From assembly GCA_023213395.1 (NCBI GenBank), contig CM041465.1:241435741-241499740 (forward strand): a DNA stretch of 64,000 nt, in the 5' to 3' direction. The DNA is from Cycas panzhihuaensis. Its lineage: Eukaryota; Cycadophyta. A model generated the notes under the pieces. That model saw nothing but the letters and a program-made list of their open reading frames with translations. It made no database searches and was not told where the DNA came from. Shown in pieces: positions 11,701 to 25,090 of this stretch. The position numbers were made by a program, and so were the translations under genes. Numbering within the stretch: position 1 is the stretch's first letter; every line of letters begins with the position of its first letter.

Positions 11701-14362
11701 TGCAAACACTCAACCCTAACTTGATCTTTTATCTTTCTTTGGTTAGGCCACTTCTTAATTATGTATGTAAATTCTCTTCATTTCATAGATTTTTTCATCA
11801 TATATAAGGTGGGATCTTATTTCATGATCCACTAGGTATGAGGATGCCTCATTTCTAGTTTATTATAATAATTAATATGTTTATGATAGGTTTATCCTAT
11901 ATTAGAATATAACATGCTTGTCTCTTTTTTCTAGCATCTTGATCAATGTAATTTTTATATTGTCTATTACTTACATAATATAAAGGTAGCTAGATTGCTC
12001 ATATGAATAGTATATATGAAGGAGCATATGATATGGACAAGGGAAGAATAGAGGGAAAAAATAAATGTAAGGGTAGATTATAGATATAAAGACTCATGGT
12101 TTCTTTATAATATAAGAGTTCATTTAACTACTATATAATTTCAAAAAAATGATTACACTAAGTGAAAGAGAAGTTTTTCAGCTTTCTAGTGAGTGGTGGA
12201 GCACTAAAAATGAGTATTAGAGTAATAAGTCATGAACATTTAAAGTGAAATTTCAAGTTAAACTTGTCCAAATAACAAACTTTTTATAAACTTGTAAAGG
12301 AGTCATCAAGCAAATGCATTACAAGATTAAATTATGGATCTATAAAGTTAAGATATTCATAGAGGGCTTGTCATAATTATGTAAGTGAGCTACTTAAGGT
12401 GGAAATTAAGAATTTTAAGTTGTAAAATTAAAAAGATAAATATAAGTAAAGAGTCTTTCAAGAACTCATAAATGAGCTTCTAAATTTGGGTGGTTAAGGA
12501 CCCAACCCTGAAATTATGAAACAAAGGGCATAAAGGGAAGAGTTTCTTATAATTTCATAAATAAGTAAGTAAATAAGAGCATGCAATCACCCAAGTGTGA
12601 ACATGAAAAATTATGTCATGACCCATATCATTCATCCATTACTTAATATATAAGCCCAACTATAATTATAAAGTAAACATTTTGAAGTTATAAAAATATA
12701 AAAGAACAATAAAGTAGCACCTTGCACATTTACAAATGAGTAATTGAGTAAAGAGATACATGAATCCATGTGAAAAACTATGGAGTAAGGGTGCAAGCAA
12801 GGAAACATATTTTATACCTGCATAAATGGATTTCTAAGCTCAAATTCTTACACAACATAAAATTATGAAAGGCAAAGGATTGCAAGGTAATATATTAACT
12901 TTTAAGCCTTTAAGTAAAAGACTATAATTTATTTATCTAAAGATAAATTTGGATAATTTTAGTTGCATTAGAATTATACTAAAAGCATTTAGATTCCTGG
13001 ATAAATAAATACCATTAAAGCACTCCTTACATGAAGATATTTTGTTGGTTGAACATAATGAAAAATTAATAGTTACTCTAACAACAATAACTGTTAGCAC
13101 TATTATAGCCATTATAGCTTATATCTCTCTACTTAACCTTAATGGAATTGATGGCAATGAATCTAATTATTCTTGGAGAGAATATTTAGTCTAGGAAGTG
13201 TGAGAGGGAAGGGATGGACCTTTCTTTTTCAACATTCATAGTAGAGGGAATGTTTCATATAAGTGTAGGTTCTAAAGTAGGAAAATTTCTATGTAAAACT
13301 AGGAAGAAACCAAAGAGATTTTGAAGTACTTAGACTTAGATCTTTGGTTTGATTTTTAGAGATATTATAGAAAAGAGGGGCCCAAAGTTAATTGTAGGAT
13401 TTTAATAAATTATCCATGGTTGTATGAAGAGATATTTTGAGGTCTTATTGCTTTAAGAAATTTATTATAGAGTTTAGGAAGAGACTAGGAAAACTATCTT
13501 GGATTTTGTTTCAGCTTTGGTCATTGATTATCTAACTCATACGGGATTCTATAGATTAGAAATATAATTCTAGAGAAGATAATCTAAAATAGTTAGTATC
13601 TCTTGGTGACCATTATTGCCCCATGTCAAGGACTTGATTAGTTGGTGTCATGAATATATATGTGAATTATTGATTTAGTCTCATTAAACTATTTTAGTGG
13701 TGATAAATTACAGTTTGAGATAAGGTTGATTGAGTCCCCTTCTTATTCATAATTAGTTACAAGGTGTAAGACATGTAAGTCACATAATGAGGTAGTCTAA
13801 TGAGATTGATTTAATCGTGAACCATATGTAGTATGGCATTTCTTGATTATGTCTTGAAGAATGTATAAAGTGTGTAATGATAAAATATTACAATAGTGAC
13901 TATTTATATATTACCATTCTAAAGAAGATATTTAAGATGAGAGAAGTTTTAGAATTGTGTAAAGAGTGAAACATTAGTATTCCAATTTTCATAGTATGTG
14001 TTATAGCTTAGAAGTGACTTCCTTATTAATATTTTGAATGGTTAGGCAATGAATCTATATGATTAATCTAGTTTGATTCTTTCCATTATGATAACACTTA
14101 TAAATTACGTAATTAAAGATTGCATTACTTTGGTTTCTTATATATATATATTATTTTTGTTAGTAAAAGAAATCTAGTTACACATGTGAAGGATCCATGT
14201 TTACTTGGATTTGTCACATCATTAAGAATGCATATTCCACTATGTAAGTGCTACTTTATTAAGATTCATAAATTAAAGTTTGGATAGTTGGTTCCAGCCT
14301 TGGTGTGTAACTCTAAGGAGTTCCGTTGAGGTAGGGTCATAAGTGCTGGTGGGACTATGACA
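11701..14362 (+). repeat. 3' LTR of element 2 (2.66 kb)
   Basis: It begins tgcaaacactcaa right after the polypurine tract and ends ctatgaca, giving the canonical TG...CA ends. Its last 45 bases match 6824-6868. It is AT-rich and has no credible open frame. acatc (14363-14367) should be the target duplication, with its partner off the left edge. Confidence 0.85.
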
Positions 14363-15177
14363 ACATCCATTCTTGATTCCACCTTAGGTGCCAATACTTC
14401 TTCATTATCTACTCATTGTTTAGGTCTCTACTGCTACTTTAATGTTAGTCCTATTTCTTCCACTCATGTTATATTTACTTCATAAAATTATAATCCTATT
14501 GTTCCAACTCTCCTCTCCTTTGCATTTGAGATCTTAAATAGATCCTTAACTCACTTTTAGGTTATTACCTCAATCTCTACTAGTTTGATTTAGACAACTC
14601 AAGGACTTACTACTATCAAAGCTATATTAAATCAAGGCACAAATATTCAATCTAGGACTCTAGGTTATCAAAACCCTCAAGTTGACCCTAAACTATAATA
14701 GTTTTTAACATCACTCGATATTCTTACTTTTCAAGTATGTCCTTCCTTACAATTGATCTTAGGTTATATACTTCAACCCCTTTAATCATAAGTTGTTATC
14801 TCATGAAATTTAATGGGGGCACCCAATCCTCAAATATAACTACAAACTCAATAAATTCAAGTCCAACTACAAGTTGGTTCTTTATACACTACTATTTCTT
14901 TTTGAAATCCTCTAATGTAAGGTATTAAATTAAGTGGGTCTAGTGTTAAATCCACACTATTATTTATCACTCAACAAAACCCTTCTCTTAGATTTATTCC
15001 ATCCATAAATGACCGAGTAGAATCAAGCATCTCATATCCTTCTTTAGGCCTGGCAAACTTCACACAATGCTAACATAAATCCTACATGGATTAGATGAAT
15101 AACCCTCTTATAACTAATATATAAATGACTGCTCTTCCCTTTTTTATTCTTCCATTGCACTAGTTTGAAGGAATACA
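14363..15177 (+). pseudogene. gag: gag pseudogene of gypsy element E, N-terminal part
   Basis: Reading from the first base after element 2, one frame stays open for over 100 codons except for TAA/TAG codons, which look like decayed Gln codons. The inferred product is rich in Gln, Thr, Ser and Leu, like the N-terminal extension of some plant gypsy gag proteins. Towards 15160 it reaches the FEG word that opens the capsid domain, where element A interrupts it. Both elements 2 and A appear to have landed in E, which is therefore the oldest layer here. Confidence 0.65.
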
Positions 15178-15182
15178 AGAAG
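15178..15182. repeat. Target-site duplication of element A, left copy
   Basis: agaag, identical to 32883-32887 at the other end of element A. Exact matching 17.7 kb apart confirms both LTR boundaries. Confidence 0.93.
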
Positions 15183-15476
15183 TAAAGTAATTAGGGATAG
15201 AGCTGAATGAAATATCATGCCATATTATTGAAGAATAATAATAAATATACAAATTGAGGGTGGTGTTAAAGAACACTAGTGTATAATGCACTATATATTT
15301 ATAAGCCAGGACGTGGATAGGAGCCCACCTCAATTAATTAATTTTTAAATTAAAATAATAAATTAAAATAATATGTACCTTATTCCAAAGTTGGTTGTAG
15401 ATAGTTGTAAGCGACTTCATATATTCTAAAGTTATCATACACATATTTAATAAAATAATGGATATTACTACTAACA
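15183..15476 (-). repeat. 3' LTR of element A
   Basis: Pairs with 32579-32882 over its length. Its outer end reads ta instead of TG on the plus strand in both copies, a decayed terminus that the target duplications confirm. The inner end is ca (15475-15476). The next ten bases, ttatcctccg, are the polypurine tract read on the other strand. Confidence 0.92.
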
Positions 15477-15486
15477 TTATCCTCCG

Positions 15487-18400
15487 TAATGTTCATTACA
15501 TGTAACTCCAAGCTTATCTTTAAATTCATGGAACTTAGCTTTCCCAAATGCCTTTGTAAAGATGTCTGCTATCTAATCTTTTATGCTATAATAAACCAAC
15601 TCTATTTCTCTTGCTTTGATAAGTTCCTAAATGAAATGATGCTATTTCTCAATATGTTTAGTTCTTCCATAAAAAAATGGATTACGTGTTATTTGAATAG
15701 TGGTCTAATTATCATAACAAATCTTGGTCGGACTATTTTGTTCCAACTAAAGATCATATAATAGACAATGTAGCCAAATTAGTTTTCATGTACCTGAAAC
15801 TATTGCCTTATACTCTACTTTTTCTATAGATAGGGAGATAGTATTCTACTTTTTGGTATTTCATGTAATAGCCATTGAAACTAAACTAAAGTGTATCCAA
15901 AAATAAACTTTCTATCATTAATGTCACTTGCCCAATCAGAATTTATATACCCAATCAATTTAAAATTTAGTGAAGGCTTGTAATGTAACCTATAGTCTAT
16001 CATACACTTTAGATACTGTAGAATATGTTTAGTTGCTTGCCAATGGGAAGATTTTGGATCTTACATAAATCTTGGGATAACACTAATTGTATGCATGATA
16101 TCAAGTCATGTAGATGTCAAGTATATTAGGCTACCAATTAACTATTTATATAATATAGGATTCATGAGTGTAGAATCATCAACTTTAGATAGTTTGATAC
16201 CAACTTTTGTTGGTGTGGATAAGGCCTTGCAATAACGCATCTTAAACTTTTGAAGTAAATCCAAGGTATATTTCCTTAAAGAGATAAATATACCATCATT
16301 GTCTTTCCAAACTTCCAATCTTAGGAAGTAATAAATCAAACCTAAGTCTATCATTTTAAACTCTTTGCACATTTCATCCTTAAAATTTTGAGAGCGATGG
16401 GAGTCATTTCTATATAGACCATGTCATCAATACAAAGTCTTATAATCAATATGGAATCTCCTTAAATTTTGATTTATATATTTAGATCTAATTGGGTTCT
16501 CTCAAATCCTTAATATTTGAAATACTTATCTATCCTAGACTAACATGCTCTAGGTGTTTGTTTTAAATCATAAAGTCATTTTTTAAGTTTATAAACTTTA
16601 TTTTCTTCCCCCCTAACTTCAAAACATCCCATCCTTTTTAGGCAGCCAGACTTAACATCGCATTAATAATTTTCATCTAAGTAATAAGAGCAAAGGTTTC
16701 ACTATAATATATGCCTTCTCTTTGGGCATATCCTTTGCCAACAAGTTTAGCTTTATATTTTTCAATGGATCCATCTGATCTAAATTTGATCTTATAGATC
16801 TATTTGGTTATAATGGTAGTTTTATTAAGAGGAAGATTAACAAGTTTCCATGTATCATTTTTTACTATAGAATTATGTTCATCTTTCATAGCTTATCTCC
16901 ATTCCTCACAAGAATCCACCTCTTCAAAAGTATGAGGCTCATGGACTTCTATTACTTAACTCATAAGGGTGAAGTTAACTCGATGTGAATGAGTAGATCT
17001 CCTATCATAGTTATTGTCCAATATGTTATCCAATTCATGGCTTCTTTAAACCCATTTGGGAAACCTTTGAGGTTGATAGGAGATTCCTTCATCACTTGGC
17101 CTTGATACACCAACAATTTGCCTTGAATCTTATCTAGGTGGCACATATGTAGACCTAGGAGATAATTCAAATTTTATTATAATATTCTTTCCCTTATCTT
17201 TGATACAATCTAAATGATAATAGTTGTCTTATTTGAATATAATGTTCTATTAACTATAACCCTTCTTTCTTTGGGATCATACACCTTATATGATTTTAAC
17301 ACATCACTATACCTAATAAATATACATTTAGTTCTCTTATCATCAAGTTTGGTCCTTTCTTGTACTAAAACATGGGCATAGACTAGGCATCCAAAGATTC
17401 TCAAGTGATGAATACTTAGTTTGTAACTAGTCCATGCTTTTTTAGGTGTCATCCACCTAAGGGCCTTGGTAGTACACCTATTTAGGAGATAAATTATAAT
17501 TTGGATAGCCTCTACTAAAAATTTGTGTCCCAACTTATTATCTTTTAGCATGCACCTAGCCATCTTAATTATAGTGTGATTTTTACTTTCAGCAATCCTA
17601 TTTTGTTATGGAGTATAGGGGCTTGTCTATTGCTTTTTAATGCTATGATATGTATAATATGCATTAAGTTTATTAGAAATAAACTCTCTCTCATTCTTTA
17701 ATCTTAAGAAGAGTATCTTCTATCTACTTTGCTTCTCCAAAAAGGTTTTGAAGTCTATAAAACATTGAAATCCATATGCCTTGAATTTTAGAAAAGAAAC
17801 CCATGTTTTTCTTGTATAATCATTAATGAAGCTGAGGAAATACTTTGCACCAACTAGTGATGGGACATCCATTGGACCATAAAGTTCTGTGTAGATTAAA
17901 TGAAGTGGCCTTTTACTCTATAGCTTATATTAGGAAAACTTTCTCTATGTTACTTCCCTAGGAGGCAACCCTTACAAATATCCTTATTAGCTTTAATTTG
18001 TGGTAGTCCTACAACCATATTCATTTTCTTCATAAGGGCTAAGCTTAAATAGTTTAAGTGAACAAACCTTTTGTGCCATATGTCACTATCTAATTTGAGT
18101 GTTGTCTTCAATGCATAGTTGTTTGAAAGAGTTAAAACTAACTTGAAAAGTCTATCTTTAATCATCTTTCCTTTTACAACAACTACTTTATTCTTCTTTT
18201 TATCTTTGATAGTACATTCACAATTGTCATATATAACTTTATAGTCATGTTCTATTATCTATCCTATAGATAGAAGATTTTCTTAAGATTTGGAACATGT
18301 AGAATATCATCAAGGTATCTACTTTCACTTAAACTTGTCATGATGATAACTTTGCCCCTTCCACTAGATTCATATGATATATCATCATCAAATATAATTA

Positions 18401-18500
18401 TACCCTTCCCAGTCTTGTCAATAGTCTAAAATATTTCTTTTTATGGGTCATATGTGTAGAGCAACTAGAGTATATATACCAACTATCTTCTCCCTTTTTA
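15487..18500 (-). pseudogene. pol: pol pseudogene (PR-INT-RT-RH), element A
   Basis: Reading leftwards: protease remnant near 18440-18480 (STHMTHKK after a lost D-S-G). The pre-integrase zinc part is at about 17950-18165 (WHKRFVHLNY, then CKGCLLGK). The integrase core and C-terminal part lie at about 17210-17900 (MARCML, FGCLVYAH, KCIFI.YS). RT spans about 16100-16900 with the DLG..YFL..EVW box near 16350. RNase H is at about 15487-15850, ending in TKHIE..HHFI and DIFTKA. Stops are mainly TAA/TAG at expected Gln. These enzymes would have copied and inserted the element; all are broken. Confidence 0.87.
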
Positions 18501-19645
18501 TGTATAACAAAGCTTGATAATAATAAGCAATCATTCTCTCTAGTTTTAACAACTATATTAGCACTACCCCTTATAGGAGGACCATTCTTATAAAAGCATC
18601 TATCTTCATTATAGTCAACTTTGTGGTAAAATAAAATATACAATGGATTGGATCCCTTCCTCTTTGACAAAGACTCCTACTTATAGGATTTCCTTTATTA
18701 ATGGAGGGTGTCCTTCTCCTTTCCAAGTATGGACCTTGATTATCCCTTTGTCTATTGCTTGGATAATCAAAATTAGGCCTTTGAAAACTTTTATGACTTT
18801 GGTAATTTTGATAATATTAGCTTACTTCTTGATGTCTCTCTTAACTTTCATATCTTTGTTAACTAAGATATCTTTGATTAGCTCCTTGATTCCTTTTATG
18901 GGGAGCTTGGTATCTAAGTTAACACTCTTAGTGTATCTCTTATCTACAAATCCTATCTCTTCCCCTTAGGGATTGGTTTCTTGATCTTAAACTTTCAACT
19001 TGGGTATTAGACTTGATTCTTACCTTAGTTGCAAAGACATGTTCTAAGGATTCATATGAGCTTTTCTTCTCTTCAATAGCCATTAACATGGAACTTAATT
19101 GTTTAATTTTTAATGTACTTAGGTCCTTTGAAACTTTTATACTTATTGATACTATCTCAAAGCTTTTAAATTCACTAACACACCTAAGTATCCTTTTAAC
19201 AAACCTTTGTTCGGTAAGGGTCTCACTAAAAGATCTCATTTGATTCACAAGGTCTTAAACCTTTATTATGAATTCATTGATAGATTCATTGGACAACATC
19301 ATAAAGTTTCCAAATTTCCTCCTTAATGTTTGAAGTTTAGATGAGGCTATGCCTTTATAAATAAGTTGTAATATGTTCCATGCCTCTTTAGAATTTGATG
19401 CCTCATTAACCCTTAGAAAGATGCGATCTTCCAAGGTATAAAAAATCAAGGCTAAAGCTCTATTGTCCTTCTTTGCACACTCTTTAAATACTTACTTTTT
19501 TTATTTAATTATATTTTAACCAAGTTTTGCATACCTTATCTTCACAATATCCCACATATCTTTAGCAATAAGGATGGGTCTCATCCTCCTACTCCAATTT
19601 TAAAAAATTGATCCATCAAACTTGGGAATGATCATGTTAACAAAA
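18500..19645 (-). pseudogene. gag: gag pseudogene, element A
   Basis: It starts about 19636 with MIIPKFDGS, the usual opening of copia gag. The UBN2-like capsid helices follow: EDRIFLRV, SKEAWNIL, FGNFMMLSNESINEF (19255-19449), then a Glu/Lys/Ser-rich part (18940-19248) and an Arg/Gln-rich basic linker. A damaged zinc knuckle near 18595-18645 keeps the first and last Cys. Several stops interrupt it. The frame leads into protease with no clear gap, as in copia gag-pol fusions. Confidence 0.83.
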
Positions 19646-20996
19646 CTTATAGCTATTATATGTCAAAAATAAAGTCTTATTCAAATGTTTCCTAAGGTAT
19701 AATTTTAAAATAATATGTTCTATTACCTAAAAGGATTGCTAGGCTCTAAGTTTATGCATCTCAAAGGAAGCCTTTGGTTACTATTTTGTCTAATGGTACC
19801 TACCCATAAGTGGTAAATCAGGGACCCAATATATTGGTATGTGAGTATTAGGCTCTATATACCTCAATACATGAATTATAAGTAAGGTGCAAGACCCCTT
19901 GACATATTAACCCACCTACACCAGACTAATGCCTAATAATAGATCTAGAGGTCATGGCTTTACAAACTAAGGCACTCACCCCCCTAAGTCTAGCCTAGTC
20001 TTCAAACTATGAGAAAAAAGATTGACTCCACCTCAGCCTGCCACTGTATACACCTGATAGGCAATGATATTCCTCATTCAACATGAGTAGGCCAAGGGCA
20101 TATGTGGGGTGGTAACTTTAGAGGTCCTAATTGTTTCCCTTGCAAGGCTAGAAATAGGGTGTTTTTTTGAAGTTTATCTTTTTTAATATAAAAAATATAT
20201 TTTACATATGGTCTTCTTTAGAAAATAAGGTTCCTTCTTAATCAACAAATAAAAAAATAGCTTGAAAATAAAATGAAATAAACCCTTTTCAAATGAAATA
20301 AATATAAAATAAATGAGTTTTTAAATTTATATAAATAAGCTCTAAAGTAATATGAAATGTAAAGATAATGAAAGAGTTTTTAAATGAGCTTTTTAAAATG
20401 TAATAAAATGCACTCTATGTGAACCTTTATGGTGTAATAAAGAACCTTAAATAAATCTTTGAAATTAACTTTAATAATAAATCAAATTGACCCTTAAATG
20501 AGTTAAATATGAGATTTAAAATAAAAATAAGTAAGCTAAAAATAAAATAAAGTGAACTAAAAACTTTAAAGTAAAGTGTTGTAAGGGTTAGAGAGCTCTT
20601 TGTATATGAAATGGCATCAAACTATTGTCTTTTCTTTCAAGAGGTAAAACTTCACAATATTCTACCAAAATTCATGTGTAAGTCTTAAAAAATAAAGTGA
20701 AATTAGCTAAAAGTAGATTAGTGTCTTAATAAGATACAAATAGTAAAAAGAGCTCAAACTTAGGTCAAATAAAAAGGGCTAAATTTAGTAGTCTCAAACA
20801 CCTATAAAATAGCTTTAGATCATAATGAAATTAGACTTAATACAAAGATCACTAAACCAATGTTCTACCAGATCCAACCATTTAAAAAATAAACTCCTGG
20901 ATCAAAAGTTATAAGAAAAATAATGAAGACTATCTATTATGATAAAAAACTATAAAGGGGAAGGGTTTATCCCCTTATATTGGAGCCTCTAGTCAC
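19646..20996 (-). other. Leader of element A, gag-proximal part
   Basis: Untranslated, AT-rich, no credible frame. The stretch 19741-20160 is clearly related to 35790-36190 in relic D (shared words include aagtggtaaa, aggctctatatacc and gtctagcctagtct), in the same orientation upstream of gag. A and D therefore belong to related copia families with long conserved leaders. Confidence 0.75.
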
Positions 20997-21001
20997 CTAA
21001 G
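20997..21001. repeat. Target-site duplication of element B, left copy
   Basis: ctaag, identical to 31333-31337 on the far side of element B. Confidence 0.92.
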
Positions 21002-21298
21002 TGAAATGAGTGAATCTATCCTTCATCTCCATGAACTATACATAAAGGCAAACATGGGAGTAAGAGAGACTTGAGAGAAAGAGTATCTCACACAAAAATG
21101 GGGAGATAAAAATGAGTCTTCTCCATTGAGCTTTTACTTTTATATTAAGAGAGGGAGCATTAGAGTTAGGTGGAATGAAATTATAAATAACACAGATAAA
21201 AATATATTTTACTTAAGTGATCTAATTTAAAGTTCACTTAAGATCCTTTTTAAGAATAATCAACTAATGTAATGACCTTGTGATATTAATCTATTTCA
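21002..21298 (-). repeat. 3' LTR of element B
   Basis: Begins tgaaatgag and ends tttca. It is colinear with 31036-31332 without visible large indels. The next bases, atctctccctta, are the polypurine tract on the minus strand. Confidence 0.93.
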
Positions 21299-21773
21299 AT
21301 CTCTCCCTTAATGGTAGAAGGTCATTTCATCCTATTTTATTCTATCCTATGGGGTCTTTATTTGAGCCTCTTACAAAGCAAACTACTATGAAACTTTTGT
21401 AGGAAACCCTTATGGGGAAGAAAACCCATAGACTTTCTAATCTACTAACTTAGTTCATATGGATCTTTAAATAAAGCTAGATAGCCAATCTATATAATGA
21501 ATTTTGTAGCTAAAATCAACTGAGTCTCCATATACCATTTGGTCATCCCCCTTGCCCTTTCAAGTTTTCACAAGTTTTAAATTTCTAAAATTATATAACC
21601 CTTATCCTTTTATGCCCACAAGGGATTTTTATGAATAGGATAGAGCAAAGACTTACTCTTATCCTTCTATGCCCATAAGGGGTTTTCATGAATGAGACAG
21701 AGTATGATGGTCCTTTTATCATCTCCTTTAATAAGTTAGAGATGGAGGCCATAAGGCTAAGTTATCTTTAGAA

Positions 21774-24700
21774 TTATTCAAACTTCACCCTATTTACTAG
21801 TTTGGTGAAGATATCAACCATTTGATCTGCTATGGGGCAGTACTCTAGTTGAATTATACCATTATAAACTAATTCTCTAATCCTATGGACTTTCATACTT
21901 ATATACTTGGTATGATCATAAAATATAAGAATTTTAGCCATTTGGATTATAGATTGATTATCTACATATAAGTTGATAGAACTTGTTTGAGTGGCATTCA
22001 ATATATTCAATAATTTTCTAAGCCATATCATCTCCTTACTTGTCTTAGAAGTAGTAATATATTTAGCTTTGGCAGTTGAGTCTACAACTATCTTCTAATG
22101 TCTGGAACTCCATAATATTGGTGTTATTCCAAGAAATGTTACATACCTAGATGTGGATCTTCCTGTGTCTTTATCTTCAGTAAAGTCTAAGTCTATGTAT
22201 GCATAAAGTGTAAATTTTGCATTGGATTCATACAATAGACTATATTTGTTAGTTGTCTTCAGGTACCTCAACACCCATACTATAACTTGCTAATGATTCT
22301 TCTTAGGATTTATCATGAATCTTGTAAGAATACAAAAAATGTGTGTAATAGCTAGCCTTGTGTTGGTAGTATAGATGAAACTACCTACAAGTTGCCCTTG
22401 CATCTATCTCCCTAGTATCACCATCAACTAAGAGTTTAACATTAAGTTCCATAGGTATAGCCATTAGTTGAGCATCTTTTAACTAAAACTTTATTAGAAG
22501 ATCATTGATATATTTTTCTTGGGAGAGAAAGATTTTGCCATTATTTTAAGTTACTTTAATTCCTAAGTAATATTTCATCAACCTGAGGTTAGACAATTCA
22601 AAAGTTTTAGCAAGGTCCTTCTTCAACTGGCTAATTACTTATTCACTATTCCTTGTTATTAGCATATTATCCATAAAGATAAAAAGATAAGTGACTTTAT
22701 CATTTTAGCTCTTGATATTGTTACATCAATATCTTAATAGTTGTAAACCTCATATCTAAGTTACCTTATTCTTTTAAACAACTTAGTAAACCAAGCATGA
22801 GGGGCTTATTTTAAGCCGTACAAGGACTTTCAAAGCCTATAGACCTTATGATAATAACTGACAATCTCTTATCCTTCTAGCTAAGCCATGTAAATTTCTT
22901 CTTTAAGGTCCCCATTAAGAAATGCAATCTTAAAATCAAGTTGGTGGATTTTCTAACCCTATTGAGCAGCTAAGGCTATCAGAGTTCTAACGTAGGCTAC
23001 TTGGCTGTAGGAGCAAAGATTTCAGTGTAGTCGATGCCTTCCCTTTATGTGAATTCTTTTTCAACCAACCTTGCCTTATGTTTTTCTAGAGTGCCATCTG
23101 ATCTATACTTATTTTTAAACACCTATTTATTTTGAACTACCTTTCTTCTAAGTGGTAGATTGATGATCTCCCATGTATCATTCTTAATAAGAGATTGGTA
23201 CTCTTTATTTATGGTATTTCTCCAAACTATATACTTTATAGCTTCTTGGTACATTAGAGGTTCTTCATTGATAGCAAGGTGTAGTTCTATTGGTTTAAGC
23301 TTAATAGAAAGTGATTTATGTATCCTTGATCTATGGAAATTTCTAGTGCTAGTTTTGCCTACATCATTTGGTCGCATATCCTGTGTAGCTAGTAGGCTTC
23401 ACAAAAACCTCAGGTTAGGAATGAGATTTTTATTTTTATAGCCTCTTAGTCTTCATTTTGATCCTGAAAAGGATCATATGAAATTCTTGGCATGGAGGAA
23501 GTTGGTGATGTTGGAGAAGATGGGCTAGCCACTAATGTTACAGAAGGTGGTCCTTCTGCTATGGCTTTGCCTTTGTCAACTTGGTTGTTCTAAAATGATG
23601 GTGCTATATGTACACGCATTACCTATGAGTTATAACTTGTATCTTTTAGGGATCTATTATCAGATTCCAAGATTTTTAGCAACTTTTAAGCATCTCCCCC
23701 CTTTAAATTCTAGAATCTGAACATTAAATTTAGTAACATCATTAAATCAGTATGAAGGCATCTTGGAGTCAAGTCTAAGCAATTGATCTTTATTCTCCAT
23801 AAAGCTAACATCTCCAGTGATGATGATTTTTTATTGTGAAGATAAAAAAACCTTGTAGCCCTTTTTATCCATAGGGTATCTAACAAAGATACCTTTGAGG
23901 GCTCTATCTTAGAGCTTATTTTTATATTCCTCCAAAATATAAGTATAACAAGTAAAACTAAAAATTTTGAAATAGGACATAGAGGGGATTTGTCTATACT
24001 ATATTTCATGTGGAGAGGGGCTGATCTTAGAGGGACTAATAGTGTTGATACAATATATAATAATCTAGATAGCCTCAACCCAAAGATAGACATGGACATT
24101 CTTATATACCAGCATAGCATGAGCCATGTTCATGATGGTCCTATTCATCTACTTAATAACTCTATTTTACTAGGGTGTACCTATAATAATGGTTCGATGT
24201 TTAATTCCATGGAATTCAAACTCATTAGAGGTGTACTCATGATCATTATCAGTCTTGAGTATCTTAATCTTGAATCCTAATTCATTTCCTATATGGGCCT
24301 TGAAAGCTTGAAATATGAAAAAAACTTCATCTTTCTTTGTAAGAAAAATAGCCCATACTTTCTTGGTAAAATCATCAATAAAAGTAATATAGTACCACTT
24401 TTGTTTAAGAGAAGGAATAGGCATATAACTACATATATCTCAATGTATAAGTTATAAAGGTTGGCTAGATTTCCACTGACTATTAAGAAAGGGTTGTCTT
24501 TAAGATTTGGCAATAATACATGCTTTACATTTGAAGGGCTTAGAGAAGAGCTTAGGCATACCAAGAGGAGTGGAATGCAGTTATATTAAATGATAAATTT
24601 TAATATGGTCTAAACGATCGTGCCATAGGGCCACTTAGGACAACTTTTGAGGAGTCAAGGTTATGGTAAAAGTAGAGTCATCATCAACATAGTTGACTTT

Positions 24701-25090
24701 AGAGGATTGTGAGCTAGTTAGGCAAAAAAGTTTGCCATCAAAAAATTTGGTCATAACCACATCATTTAAATGAGGATTAATAACATAGAGAGTTTGATTA
24801 TTTGCAGTTACACTTAGATCAATTCCATAAAAGACAAGGGTAGATAAGGAGAGTAGGTTCTACTTCAGAGTAGGAATATATAAAATATCAACAAGGGTAA
24901 ATTCTAGAAGGCCTAGGAGTTTTAGGCAAATAGTTCCAAGTCCTTCGACTAACTAAGATGATTTGCCAGCCATGTGTGTAACACCACAAACTTTAGAGTG
25001 AAAATCTTAAAAGAACTAATAATGACAATTCATATATTATGTTGCTCCAGTATCCATGATCCAAGATAAAGCATTTAAGGTGGCACTATT
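21774..25090 (-). pseudogene. pol: pol pseudogene (PR-INT-RT-RH), element B
   Basis: Reading leftwards: protease with an intact D-T-G (WIMDTGAT near 25050). The integrase zinc part lies near 24500-24620 (WHDRL, CKAC). The integrase core at 24170-24424 keeps the words FIDDFTKK and KTDNDHEY. RT covers about 22300-23400; its catalytic YVDD box near 22680 reads F-M-D-N, so one catalytic Asp is lost. RNase H ends at 21774-22031 with VDNQS, a TKYIS..VH word and DIFTK. Stops are spread throughout. The order and motifs are typical copia, and the sequence differs from A, so B is another family. Confidence 0.87.

Larger units (their letters stand above)
6824..14362 (+). mobile_element. Ty3/gypsy LTR retrotransposon, element 2 (host of element 1)
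   Basis: The internal region runs from 6869 to 11700 and the long 3' LTR from 11701 to 14362. The integrase tail ends in a chromodomain-like stretch, and the LTR length (about 2.66 kb) resembles that of Tekay-type chromoviruses, which is an inference from size and layout only. It is more decayed than element 1, in line with being the insertion target. The rest of its 5' LTR should lie to the left of element 1, outside the window. Confidence 0.85.
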